DNA from: Gonapodya prolifera JEL478
Taxonomy: Eukaryota > Monoblepharomycota > Monoblepharidomycetes > Monoblepharidales > Gonapodyaceae
Assembly: GCA_001574975.1 (NCBI GenBank)
Contig: KQ965731.1
Span: 186,001 to 250,000 of the forward strand
Reading direction: 5' to 3'
Length of the DNA stretch: 64,000 nt
Shown: one piece after another, positions 27,517 through 39,136 of the stretch
Position numbering within the stretch: position 1 is the first letter of the stretch
Layout of the letters: each line of letters opens with the position of its first letter
Program-made: the position numbers and the translations under genes
Notes under the pieces: generated by a model
Database searches by the model: none
What the model saw: the letters and a program-made list of their open reading frames with translations, nothing else
What the model was told of the DNA's origin: nothing

Positions 27517-30500
27517 ATGGACGAACCGGATACACGTGGGTCCTGGACGAATCTATTTGCCTTAGTCATCGAGGAAGGATACGACGCTGATGCACCATAT
27601 CTCGCTTATTTTCTACTGCCTCTCGCTCCGGCGCCTCGTATCCTTCTCCTTTGTCCCTCGTGTGGGCATCGCCCCATCTGCGAATCGGGAACTGGCACAA
27701 TTGCAGGAGAAAGTCGTCTGGCGGCAATCCGAAATCAATGGGAGTTTGCAGCGTTCTGCCAGGTACGATTTTAACGCTGCTGTTTTGGCGATGTTTCATC
27801 GCTGGTTCAAGTCGGCTGACTGAACCATGTCGGTCCAGTTCATTCATACTTTCCATCAGGGAGTCCGCATCCCCCACTTTACCTCCGACGTACGTCTTAC
27901 TATAACCCGCTCTCAACTGTCTATAGTGTGAATGGCCTTCACTGACCTTTCGTGACCGTTGTTCAGGAGTTCGAGCTGTCCCTCGTTCAAGACGGAGAAT
28001 CGGAGGAAGTCCTCAATATCATTGTCAGACTGCTGACGGCACTCACGAATATGCGGAACCTCAAGTGGGTGCCAGGAATCTGCGTCGACAATGAGATCCA
28101 GGGCACTGAAAGGCTACACCTCCCGTTGCATAATATGGTCATTCGATTTTGTTGTACGCAGAGAGACATGGCCTCGAATTCTTCGTGAACAACATATCTA
28201 CCGTGGTATCATATACCCTGTTCCGGATGGAAAATCGTTTTGGGACCTCGAGCCCACTGAAAAGGTACGTACACCCACCGACAAGGGGAATTTGGAATCC
28301 CCGAAACAACGGAACTCTAACGCTAGCAAGTGCGGGATAACTTTTGGTGAATGTTTGGTACCCCAAGCCGGCTCACTGCTCTTCAACTTTGTTTCAGGTC
28401 CTCGTCCTCCACAATCTCTGCGAATGGCTCCTCTGGCACCCCGACACATTAAGAGCGCAAATGAGACGCCATACTGAGGATGAGGAAGGAGAGAGACAAT
28501 GGGTAAGTTCATTTAATGTATGACGCGAGGGGGAAGCTTCGTGGAATGTAGCGGAGTGCTTTCGACAATCGACGGAGATACACGACGATATCTTATTCAG
28601 TCGACAACATTTTCAGCAGCGTGTCTTTCCTGAGCTCTTCTACTGTTACCTGTTTGTGTGAATTTTGTGATTCCCACTAATTCGAATTCCCGACGACCCT
28701 CCAGCGCGTGGATCCTCTAGGTTATGATGCCTATGGGAACGTTTACTGGCTCTTTGATGGTAAATGATTTGGTATCACATGCGAGTAACATGTCACCTCA
28801 GCTGCACTTATTTTCCAGACAACCGTTTGTACAAGGAAACGCGACACGACCCTTCTAAACGGATGCGACGCGAACGTGACCGCCAACGGAAGCGATCTGG
28901 AGCATCTTCTGGACCTATCACAAGGGCTACCACCCCTGAAGATGACGTAGACGACGGGGAAGCAAATGAAGCCAACGGTAACGCAAGTTCCGGGGATGAA
29001 GGCGATTGGAAGTTGGTGAGTCAAACTCTATTTGATGTAAATGCAACTATATATATGCTCGCTGCTTTCCGCATAGGTGTGCAGAACACGCGAAGAATGG
29101 CTGGAGTTTCCCAAGCGGTTTGACAGTTCCCGATGGCGCGAAGACCGAGTGTTACATGGTCATTTGGTTGGAAGCGTGTTGCCAGCTGTATTGGAAGCGC
29201 TTGAGGTGAATCATGAGTCGAACTTTGGCATTGTGTTGGACATTCCCCAAACCGAAAATTGTTTGCGCAGATAAAGCGCATCCCCCCCCCTCCCCCGGAG
29301 CCACCCAAGGTCCCATCTCCAGCGCCGGACCCTCAAGTCAACCTTGCCCGTCGTTCTACGCGCGTTCAAGCACGCGAGATCCAGCGCGCTGAAGAGCAAC
29401 GAGTACACGTTCAAGATGAAAAGCGGGCGCGGTATGAACGACTGGCAATGGCACGCGATGCTGGGTCAGGATCTGCTGCTGGATCGGCCGATGAATACGC
29501 GTCTACAACCGGCCGAACAGGGGACGATGATGAAGAACACCGACGCTTAGCGGAATCTAGAGAGCATCGAGTTTTGGAGCGTGAGCAAAAGCGAGCCGCT
29601 GAGCAAATCAGAGTGGAGAAGATAGAGAAGTTGATGACTGATCAAGGGCTAAACTGGGAAGAGGCTGAATCACTTGTTCATAATGGTACTGGCCTTGACT
29701 CGGGCTCAGGTGCCGAAAGCGCGATAATACAACGGAGAAAACGTGCTGCGCCAAAGAAGCGAAGACGAGAGCAACAAGTGGAAGCTGAAGATGAATCTGA
29801 AGAAGACCAGGAAGAGGAGGAATGGCTTTTCCGTTGTGATGTTTGTGGGGTATCAGGAAAGAATCTGTCCGATGGAAATATGGTTCAATGTGATGCATGC
29901 AGTGTCTGGCAACACGTTGCCTGCAATGGACTGGCTGGTCGTGATCTGCGCAAGATGGGAAGATGGGAATGTCGTCAGTGCAAAGCAGCCAAGCAGGTGA
30001 TGGAAACTGAGGAAGTAAAGGAAGAAAAGCCTGCAATTTCAGAACCCACAAATTCAGAATCCATCGAAATGGTCGGCGATCGACCGGTACGGTCCACGAG
30101 ACGTGCAGCAGCAGCCGCTATCGCTGCTGTGGTAGCAGCATCGGAGAAAGACTCACCAGATGAAGATGACGCGGAAGAGTCAGACGTTGGCGATGCAATG
30201 ACTGCAGACGATGAAGATTCCGACGGAGACGAATCCGACGATTACAACCCCAGCAAACAACGACGGAAATATACCAAAAGTGGAAAACGGAGAAGAACAA
30301 ACTTTCCTCCCACCGGTCCCCTTGTCAGGGCTCCCGCTTATCGGAAGAACAAGATCTATATTCGAGGTACGGATCCTCATTTTAGGCCACCTGCTTTGGA
30401 AGGCTTTCAGCCGGTTGGAGCAGAAACTTCTGTCCGCCCTGGCATAAATGCTTTAGGGGGGGTGAATATGGGACAGAATGTGTTTCGTGGAGGCAGCCAT

Positions 30501-31214
30501 CCTCTAACGCTCGCCCAATCGGGATACGGGCAACTTCCACCTGGACTTGTCTTTCCGATGGGTGCTCCTGCGCCAAATTTGATCGCTGGGAGGCCCTTCA
30601 ATGGTTCCATTGGTTTACCGCAAGGGGTTGGTTCCGACCCCCAATGGTCCCTTCAACTGATGACCTCACCCTCCCGCTCGAGCCAACTGCAGCAACAGGT
30701 ACATATACAACCATCGCCTCCTCGTCTTCCCCACCCAAGCCTGCCGTCCTCTACGACGGTAGCTCTTGGTGGTCTTTCGACAAATGGTGGCTTACCGTTG
30801 TCCATTGGGCAGCTTCCGGGATCCATCAATCAACCAGCCCAATTTGTGAATGGAATTTCCGGAAACGGACATATGTCGATGGCGCTAGGTCACCCGGGCA
30901 TTACTGTTGCCTCTACCGTACCAGGGATGCCTGGAATGACGAGTATGATAAGCAATCAAGCGATGCCAGTATCGTCGATGAGTTTCAATGTTGCTCCTTC
31001 TTGGGGAGCTGTAAATGTCCTTGGGCAGCATCAAATGGTCGTGTCTGTACCCCCCATGCATCCCCCTTCTCTTGTCCCAATTCCCCAGTCTGGGCACCAA
31101 AGCTTTGCTTCCGGGCAAAGTGCGATATCGACCGTTTCATCAAACTTGCAAACGCCTCCCGGAATTCCCGTGCCTTCCCACGCCTTGGACCAAAACACAT
31201 CATCCCGGGGTTAA
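27517..31214 (+). CDS. DDT/WHIM-PHD chromatin-remodelling protein (RSF1/CECR2-like)
   Basis: Firm exons are ~27711-27762, 27839-27889, 27967-28064, 28162-28264, 28398-28502, 28705-28759, 28819-29015, 29077-29205 and 29271-31214; all phases agree. A DDT-like region (NQWEFAAFCQFIHTFHQGVR, then IPHFTSDEFELSLV) is followed by a WHIM-like block (LHNLCEWLWHP; RVDPLGYDAYGNVYWLFDDN, then RLYKE). Later come an acidic coiled segment (29450-29820), a PHD finger (FRCDVCGVSG ... MVQCDACSVWQHVACNG ... WECRQCK) and a Gly/Pro/Ser-rich disordered tail of about 300 residues. Such proteins are accessory subunits of ISWI-type remodellers and bind modified histone H3. The 5' end is not certain: 27517 is an in-frame ATG (MDEPDTR), and an open frame continues back to about 27310 without an ATG. 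Confidence 0.8.
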
Positions 31215-31411
31215 TTCACAAATTTTGAGGACTACGATCGACTAGTATTGTGCAATATGCTATGTACCCAATGAATTACTCAAAGAATACCCAGGTCTTC
31301 GCTATCATCTCCTTGCTGCCCCTCTGATGCAGCCGCATTCGTGTTACCTGGCACGGACAATGACCGTGCGACTCTGGTTACCTAAGATCTCTGAAATTAA
31401 TGATATCACCC

Positions 31412-32710
31412 CTATAAGCGAGAGAAGCAGATTCTGACCTCATTGTCGAGGAACGTAACCAAAGGAGTATTGACCACTTTATTCCAAAGATCATGATCAC
31501 GGTCTTTCCAGGCTTGTACCAGTTGCGAAGCCACTTTACCCTCGTCAGACGAGGGAAAGCCATCAGGTCTTATGTACTGTTATGCGACGGCAAGGTAAGA
31601 ATGTCTGCTTCGTCACTCACGCGTATTCGTCCAGCTTCTTTGATGCCCCAACTTCGTCGTTGAGAGCCAATTGAAGGATAACCGTGGAAAGAGCAGTCTT
31701 ATAAAGTTGATTTTTGTTTCCCGTGGAGCGATAAATTGCTGCGAGTCGACAGAGCGTGGTAGAGGCAAGGTCAAAACTGGGAAAGTAAGGTCCTGATTCA
31801 TGTAAACTGAAGTCCATGCGCGATTCCAACACTCAACCGTTTCCATTTAAGGAGCACCGTAGCTGTTCGCTTGAATGTGTCTACTGCAAGGTGTTGCCGA
31901 TCTGCATCCTCCAGCGCATCGCACGATGCAAGATAGTATTCAATCGCCTTGTTCTGGTCCGTCGCCTCTACTGTCCTGATCGAGGGGGCCATTGACGTTC
32001 GAGACAAACCAACTGAAATCTCTAACTCACTTGGCAGCCCGTTCCAGCATTTCAGCAGCTTTGTCAGCGGAACCGTTCAGCGCCAGCACGTCGCTCACAC
32101 GTTTATACATGTCAGCGGCATCCTCAGGACGTTTCAATTGCTGGGCCAAGATAACGGCGGCCGATTCTAGCGATTTGGCTGATGGAAAAAGACTTCCAAA
32201 CAACATACCAAATATGTTCAAGCATTGGCATACTCTAAAGGCTTACCTGTCCAGTTTCTCCTGGCATTCAGCACATTTCAAGTATGCCGATACTGCATCC
32301 TCGAACGCGTTACAGCTTTTGAATGCAGTTGCTGGTAGAGTTGTCGAAGCAAATACGTTTCCACATCTGCATTAAATAAACAACATACTCAAACACACCA
32401 GCTTTGTCAAAATGTAGTGCCGCGGTTTCGTAGTCCGGCTTCGCCTTGACGAAACCGAACAGGGAACTTGGCTTCAGTCTGGAATTTGAAAGACGCAAAT
32501 TACGAGACGTAGGAAGAGATGCAATATGATGTGTACGAACTAACGCTTTCTCGCCACTTGCAAAGATGTCTTCGAGCAAGATCGGATTGATCAGTGGTTG
32601 TTGAGCAAGGTGTTCACTATCACATTCCACCAACAGACGATGTCGGCGATTCAGGGAGACCTTTTAGATTTACCTCGCGCTGCTTTCAGCCGAGAATCCT
32701 CCGAGGACAT
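31412..32710 (-). CDS. Gamma-SNAP (soluble NSF attachment protein)
   Basis: Begins at 32710 with a 37 nt exon (MSSEDSRLKAAR) that joins across a GTAAAT donor to DIFASGEKALKPSSLFGFVK. Then follow AKPDYETAALHFDKAGV, AEMLERAAK, LNGSADKAAEMLE, AIEYYLASCDALEDADRQHL and AVDTFKRTATVLLKWKR. The C-terminal blocks are LCRLAAIYRSTGNKNQLYK and WNKVVNTPLVTFLDNE, with the stop at 31412. The chain of helical TPR-like repeats and the FDKAG motif are typical of SNAPs; the short acidic end fits gamma rather than alpha. It recruits NSF to SNARE complexes on endomembranes. About six short introns; some inner junctions were inferred rather than length-checked. Confidence 0.85.
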
Positions 32711-32792
32711 CGTGCTGTTGAGAAGAATGATGCCGGCCAATATATGGATACTTCACATTTCTCTGTACAACCGACCCCGCCTTCCCACTTTT

Positions 32793-34325
32793 CTATTCTA
32801 AGATGCGACAATGTTGCATTTCCAACCGCCAACCAAAAGCCCTCCAAAGCCCGTCCGTGGGAATGGAAATCGCGCATCGATTGAGGGACACTCGCAGCGG
32901 CTTCTTTTGGTCGAGGTCATTCAACTTGGGTGTCGTTCCGGCCTCTACCAAGGCCTCACTGGCCTTCGGTCCCAACAAAAGGCTCTGCAGTTTAAGAAAC
33001 TCCAGGTTAGGAAGACCCTTCACAATACTTTCAAGTGCACTGTCTGATGCACTCTCCATTGAGGTGGACCGCGCGCCAAGTACTGTGAGATGAGTCAAAT
33101 GAGGGAGGTGCGACAGAGCGCGAGAGGAGGCGTCTGTGAGCCCTCCACAAGGAATTGAAAGGGTGTGAATGGGGGATTGAGGCCGAACAAAATCGGAGGC
33201 TTCTGTGGAGCCGCCATCTGTAAGAGGGAACCCATGCAACAGTTCTACGAGCCTCATAACTGCATGATCATCCATTGCGCAAGATGGCTCGATGGGTTCA
33301 TAAATAAGAACCTCAAGTTTCATGCTTTCGCCAGTGGTCGACAATGCGTCCAATACGGAGAGCAGGCGGGAGCTGGATAAATTGGAGCAGACCTCCAATT
33401 TCAAATTCCGCAGGGTTGTGCGCCATTGCAAAATCTCTCGCAAAAGCCCAAGGTTACATTTCCGTAAGGTAAGCGTTCGAAGTCCTGACTTGTGTGTTCC
33501 AGAGGAAAAAGTCAGCTTAGAGTACGCCATCTCCCAACCTTCAAGCTCCAGGGCCTCAAGCATTTGCAACCTTTCAATAGATCGAAGTAATGCTTGAGGT
33601 AGTACGTGCAAACGACCATGAGAGGAGGTAGCTCTTAATGTTAGCGATGTAATGTTTTCGCAGATGGCTTGATGAAACTACCTGTCAGTTACACAAGATT
33701 TACCAAGAAGGGATGAGAACTCACATATGCACCGCCCCACGATGCTCGTGACTTGGGAGGGGAGTTCCGGTGCAGGATTCGATCCCCTCCCATAACTCCC
33801 GGCTGCAGCTTCTACCGTCAAAGTCCTGACAAAAGATGTATACACACTTGTCCTTGGTCCCACTTTGCACACAGAAGCGAACGGTAATGATTCGATACGA
33901 TCCTCCAAGTGCTTTTGCGTGAGTGGAGGAATCCGAAGGACAGGTGCTGTATACAGAAACTCAACCACATCGCGGAAGGCTACCTTGCTGAGGAGAAGGT
34001 AGTTGCGGAGCGCAGGTTTATCAAGGTATTGAAACACTTTGAGCTTCAGCTCTATAAATTGTGAATGGTGAGGAGGGCGGGGCGAATTTGAAAACACTTG
34101 AGCCATACCAGGTGGTATTTCCAAGATTCTCGGTCGAGATGGATCTTTACAGGGTACTTCATATAGATATTTTCTCCTGAAATAGCCCGTGAAGGTCCGC
34201 ATCGCGATTGCATGTGGAGAGCACTTCACGGTTGGGGCTCTTATTCGACGATGGTACCCAACCACACACGCTAGTGCCAATAGAGAAACGAGCGTCTCGA
34301 AAATCCCGAAATCCCGATGCTCCAT
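32793..34325 (-). CDS. F-box/leucine-rich repeat protein
   Basis: The ATG is at 34325 (MEHRDFGIFETLVSLLALAC). Exon 1 (34109-34325) joins by a GTATGG donor to an acceptor at 34052, giving ILEIPPELKLKVFQYLDKPA followed by LRNYLLLSKVAFRDVVEFLY. This is a recognisable but weak F-box. A second intron near 33675-33725 removes an in-frame stop and joins to HQAICENITSLTLRA. The C-terminal half is a series of leucine-rich repeats (LQMLEALELEGWEMA; LRTLTLRKCNLGLLREIL; LSHLPHLTHLTVLGA; LPNLEFLKLQSLLLGP). It probably acts as a substrate receptor for SCF ubiquitin ligases. It lies between the amidohydrolase (130 bp upstream) and gamma-SNAP (82 bp downstream), all in the same direction. Confidence 0.75.
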
Positions 34326-34455
34326 CGTTGGCCCTCCCTGCAATCTTTCACAATGCTTTAGTATGCTGTGGTCAACTCAACTGCCAGTTCGTTGACGTGG
34401 GCGCAGCTCCAACCCTGGTCGCAAGCAATGTTTCGGGGATTGCATTACATTTTTT

Positions 34456-37026
34456 CTATATTTTTCCGTGTGCAAGTGCGCCCCCAACATACGTTGCAAC
34501 GGGCGCTACTGCTAGCAAAGATGAGACTGGAAGAGACATAATGTCTCCGTTCCAAACGACAAAGTCTGCATACTTCTGAGGTTGAATTGACCCCATGACA
34601 TTCTCCTGAAAGCTGGCGTATGCGGCATCCACCGTGAAGCCACGTAAAGCTTCCTCGCGCGACAGGAGTTCTTTGGGCGTCCAGCCAAGGGGACCGTCGG
34701 GCTGTGTCAGTGAACAAAATTTACTGTGTGTGGGCGTCGAAATGTAAAACTCAAGTTCCGGTGACTCACACTCTGCCCTTTGCTGTCTAATCTTGTGACA
34801 GCGGCGTAGAACCCCAGGAGAGGATCAAAGTGTTCTACAGGAAAGTCACTTCCCAACGGAAGGGCCTGAACACCTCTCTTCAGGAATGATTTCCATCGGT
34901 ACGCTGTCTCCCTGCGTTGTTGGCCTATTCGCTTCTCAGCGTACATCATGTCAGACGTTGCATGTGAAGGTTGAACACTCGGAATAATCCCAAAGTCCAC
35001 AAAACGGTCAACATCTTGGTCTCGCACAATTTGAGCGTGCTCTATCCGTAATCTGAGTGCTTGTCCTGCAGCAGTCGTGTTACTCGTGTTGTTGAACCGA
35101 CGAATGGCATGCTCGTAGGCATCAAGTGCATACGAGTTGGCCCTATCTCCGACTGGGACAAGCTGAAGCATGGGGACATAGAACATGTCAAAACTCAGTA
35201 CTCACTCGCGTGGGTGCAAACTTGCCAACCCTATAAGATAAGCAAGTATGTAGGAATGTGCTGCGTTCATAACACTGGACTAAGAATAATATTTACGGCG
35301 TCGATCCACTTTGCGGTGATTTCTTTCAAAGCATCCTTCCCGAGTCGCATGATACCATCTTGGTCAGGTTTATCCTATGACACAAGAGTAGATCGGGCAT
35401 CCGTGAGCTCCTCAGCACACATTGATATCAGGGAGATCAACAAACCTCGTATGGCTCCCACATGGCGGCACCCCAACTTCCCAGGGCTCCATCCAGGAAT
35501 TGTTTCACTGCTCGTAACCGAAATTTGCCTTGGCCAAGGTAATCGTCGATGCGCTCCACAGAATCTCCGCAAAACGTTTCTGGTGGGTCACACAAAAGCA
35601 TCCCGTAGCTATGGAGGAGAGGGCGTACACCGTGCTGACAGTCCACCGAAACCAGAATGGGACACACCATCGAACAGGTAATCGAGACTGTTCCACCGCC
35701 AACTTGAACGTCTCGACATCTCGCTTCGTCAGCATTGCGTCGTGATAGCTTGTGATTCCCTTCTGGAGAAGAAGCTTTCCTGCCTTTTCGATCGCGTCAA
35801 TGTCGTCGCTGATTTCGCTTTCGGGTTTTGCACGATCCACAAATGACATTGCGGCATCCATAAATATTCCACTGGGTTGACCCGACAGCATGGTGTATAT
35901 GTGACCACCAGGCACGGTTAAATTAGAACGTAAGGTGGGGTTCTTATTGATAGTGAGCGATATCGACAGGTTGTTGAGCCAATAGGCATGGTCTTAAATC
36001 ATAACGCAAACGACTCAGTGCACAAAAGGGACACAATAAGATAAAAGAACTCAACAGTCAATACGCATAAGTACGATAGGAAACCGTCTCAAAAGTGGAT
36101 CCGAATCCAAATCGGATGTGGAGGGAAACTCGCCGGTCGGAAATTTTGTTTGATCCCAGCCTCGTCCGACCAACCATCGCCCATGTTTAGGCTCCCCTCT
36201 GTCATCGAGAAACTGATCGCCACGCTTGTTGATGTGATCCCGCAATCGGTTCCGTACTTCCGCTGGTGACATTGCGCCAACGAGATTGCATTCGTCCAAA
36301 AATCTGTGAAAACAATCAAGTATCAATCGAGTCTTGTGACAATCGAATCCTACCCACTTTCCGAGTCCGATTAAATGCGCATGAGCGTCTGTAAACCCAG
36401 GCGTAACGATGTAGGACGTATTCGCGAGTGATATGCGCTGAGGAGGGAGGGGGTTGATATGAAGTTGGGGAAGAGGGAAGTGTCACTGTACACGTCCATC
36501 CACTCTCGCTCCGCCCCACCTTCCACTCTCCCACTCCCAGACCACTCTGAGCGCTAAGAGACTTACTGGGACATGCTCCCATTCCTTTGTCAGATTTAAG
36601 TCGCTCAATGTTTTCGCAACCTTGAAGAACCGACCATCCTTAACGGCGAACGCTCCCGCAATTGGAAGAGAGTTGTCCACGGTGTAGATTTTCGCTCCAT
36701 GAATCACAAAGGCTCCACGAGCGTGGATTGAAGGTTCATTTCCCCGATTATATTGCTTGAAACCCCACCAAACGAATGCTAGAGCCAGAAGTGCCAACAT
36801 CATCATTACATTAGAGCGAAGAGACTTTGCGTTGCCAGAAAACTAATCAAAAAAAAGCGACGAAACAAATCATACCAGCACATACATCCATGGCCTGCTT
36901 GTATGCTTTTTGCCTGATCTCTGTCATGCGAGGACCATCGGAGGCTCGAATCTCCTCCAGCGCTGCCAACAGTTCCTGTCTCGTCCGCTCATCTTGGTCT
37001 GGTCGTCGCCGTCGCGCACTCTCCAT
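34456..37026 (-). CDS. Amidohydrolase-3 family enzyme with N-terminal membrane anchor
   Basis: The ATG at 37026 (MESARRRRPDQDERTRQELL) opens an arginine-rich helical segment. A 43 bp intron with a GTATGT donor (exon ends ...KQAMD) joins it to FSGNAKSLRSNVMMMLALLA and a single transmembrane helix (LALLALAFVWWGF). The luminal or exposed part has the metal-binding DAHAHL motif, GRWLVGRGWDQTKFP, DGALGSWGAAMWEPY, GWQVCTHA before DRANSYALDAYE, and LGSDFPVEHFDPLLGFYAAV. The C-terminus is YADFVVWNGDIMSLP then GGALAHGKI. This is the YtcJ-like branch of metal-dependent amidohydrolases; the substrate is unknown. It has about eight introns. It is divergent from RTF2, whose ATG is 73 bp away. Confidence 0.85.
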
Positions 37027-37098
37027 TTTGGTCTCTGTCAAATTGAGCCGACGCAACTAAATTACCCGGTCTCCCAAGCATCGAAACCTCGCTTCAAA

Positions 37099-38451
37099 AT
37101 GGTGAGCGGCGCTGCGCCTTGCGATTACTCGGACATTCGTGAACGACTGATCACAGACCGTCAACTTGGTTCCACGTACAGGGTTGCGACGGAGGGTCGA
37201 TCCCCACACGCATCGAGCTCGTCAAGACCAAGAAAAAGGAGGAGCGTGCTGACCCTGCTGCCAAGGCTCGCCAAGCTTGGTTCTACTGCGCCCTCTCGAA
37301 AGAGCTGCTGGCCTCACCCGTGGTGGTGGATGCCCTCGGGAGACTATACAATAAGGAGGCCATTATTCGCTTCCTTCTGGACAGGAAGGGGGCGTTTGGA
37401 GACGGAGAGACGCTTTGCAGCCACATTGAGAGCTTAAAGGTGAGTTTTAGGGTGGGGATTATGAGCGATAATCAGCTGTCGGGCAGTGGAGTTCAAGGAG
37501 TTCCAATCACATATTCCACTCTCGGGGAATGGGACTGGACGCTGAAGAGATGGCAGATGATCAGCGGCTCATTTTCGTGTGATTTCAAGCGATATGCCCT
37601 CTGACGTATGGTTTGGTGCTCCCGCCGTACATCCCACGATTTTAGGATCTCGTGGACTTGAAATTGTCCGACAACCCGGCCTTTTCCTCGGCGTCATCCT
37701 CGTCATCATCTTCTGCTGCGCTGACAGCAGGTACCAAGGGAGATGAGGTGTTGGTGCCCAGGTGGATATGTCCCATTACCATGAGGGAGATGAATGGAAA
37801 ATACGGGTTTGTACTTTCTTGTTATGATTTGTCTTCACACTTTCTCATCATTACTTGCTTAGGTTCGTGTACCTACAAACGTGCGGACATGTGTTCTCCG
37901 ACCAAGCGTTCAAACAAGTCCCCTCAACAACATGTCTTGTCTGTTCCAAGCCTTTTGTGGCCAACGACGTCGTTCCGATCAACTCCACCAGACCCGAGGA
38001 TATTGAGCGTCTTCAAGCGAGGATGCAGGACATCAAAAGGGAGCGGGAGCAGCGGGAACGGGAGAAGAAGGAGAAGAAGCGGCGAGAGAAGGAAGCAAAG
38101 CGAGGAACGAAAGAGACGGCGAAAGACAGTGCGGAAGACAGCGGTCTGGGCACGTCCGGCGGGTCGGGATCAGAAGAGGAAGCTGCCGCCGCCGAACGGC
38201 GAAAAAGTGGGAAAGACAAGGACTCCAAGAAGAGGAAGCACACCCAAGGAGATGACATGGGGATGGACGACGATGCCGAAGACCATTCCAAACGGCGAGC
38301 CACAATCAACGTCCGCATGCCCAAGCTGGATGCCGTGGGCCAAGGGATTCAGAAAGTGAAAGAGAGCAGTGATGCCATCAAAAGTCTCTACGGGGACGGA
38401 AAGGACAAATCGAATATCAGCTCGTTTTATCTGGGTACATTTCATCGTTGA
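37099..38451 (+). CDS. RTF2: Replication termination factor 2 (RING-like)
   Basis: Four exons (37099-37101, 37182-37439, 37646-37806, 37863-38451) give 336 aa. The first exon is the start codon alone: ATG, donor GTGAGC, acceptor ACAG, then GGT TGC GAC GGA, producing the conserved MGCDGGSIPTRIELVKTKKK of Rtf2. Next are ALSKELLASPVVVDALGRLY with NKEAIIRFLL, RWICPITMREMNGKYGFVYL, TCGHVFSDQAFK and TCLVCSKPF, a RING-like fold of the U-box class. The C-terminal part is a charged coiled region with KKRK-type nuclear signals, ending SDAIKSLYG. It binds PCNA or stalled forks. The start was chosen because only this splice gives the family N-terminus. Confidence 0.93.
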
Positions 38452-39136
38452 AGTGTTGTGATTGTATGCGTTTGTTGCAATTGAATTTTCATGCCATCAT
38501 CAATTATGGGACACCAGCGGTTTACCTTGATGAACAGGCATTGTCCACTGAGAGGGTTGTTGGAATGACACCGCCATACCTGTTGTAGCACAGCTTGACG
38601 TGGGCCTCCCGCACATTTCGCTGCACTGGCTTCCGTGATTCGTTAATTATTCAACGGGTGGTGAACAATGTCCACAATGCTTATAGATTTTGAGGTGGTC
38701 ATTTCAGTTGACGTAATTCGAGTTTGTCGTTGATACTGAGTTGGAGCTGATCGTCAACAATTGCATCTAAGCTACTTTCAAAGTCTCGCCCGGGCGGGTT
38801 GAGCTGTGCAGCCGAGCCAACCATTTTCATTATTGTTGTGGGGTTCTCGACCATAGACGAGAGTCTCGGTTTTAGTCTGGCGGTTTCGAGATTCAATATT
38901 GGGTTTAGCCGACACTACTGGCCCTGGCCGCTGCGTGCAACTTGACCGTGCCATTTCCTGCAGCGGACGACTGAGGTGGACGCAACCTCTTCCTCGTCAA
39001 GCTGCGCTAAGTTCTGCTTTCCTTCTATCGGCTAGCTGAATGTATGTGATGAGTCGGGGGCGCGGTATCAGTGCTGTAATCAGTGACTCACAAATGCCTG
39101 CAACCTTGATAAGTTCCGAGTTAGTCAAAATTCCAA
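38452..39136. other. Interval between RTF2 and malic enzyme
   Basis: About 685 bp. The one thing worth noting is a small minus-strand frame, listed separately at 38699-38854. The rest shows no coding signs; it should hold the RTF2 3' end and the malic-enzyme promoter. Confidence 0.4.
38699..38854 (-). CDS. Possible small protein, unknown
   Basis: Open frame of 51 codons from an ATG at 38854 (MVENPTTIMKMVGSAAQLNP, then PGRDFESSLDAIVDDQLQLS) ending KLELRQLK. Its composition is protein-like and amphipathic. A further upstream start would need an 8 nt first exon (ATGGCACG) across a weak GTCAAG donor. No family is recognised; it could be chance. Confidence 0.25.
   Translation of the reverse strand: MVENPTTIMKMVGSAAQLNPPGRDFESSLDAIVDDQLQLSINDKLELRQLK

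Noticed and set aside
31378-31563. Minus-strand 61-codon frame beyond the gamma-SNAP end
   Set aside because: Overlaps the last gamma-SNAP exon in another frame; the FLDNE-ending frame fits the family.
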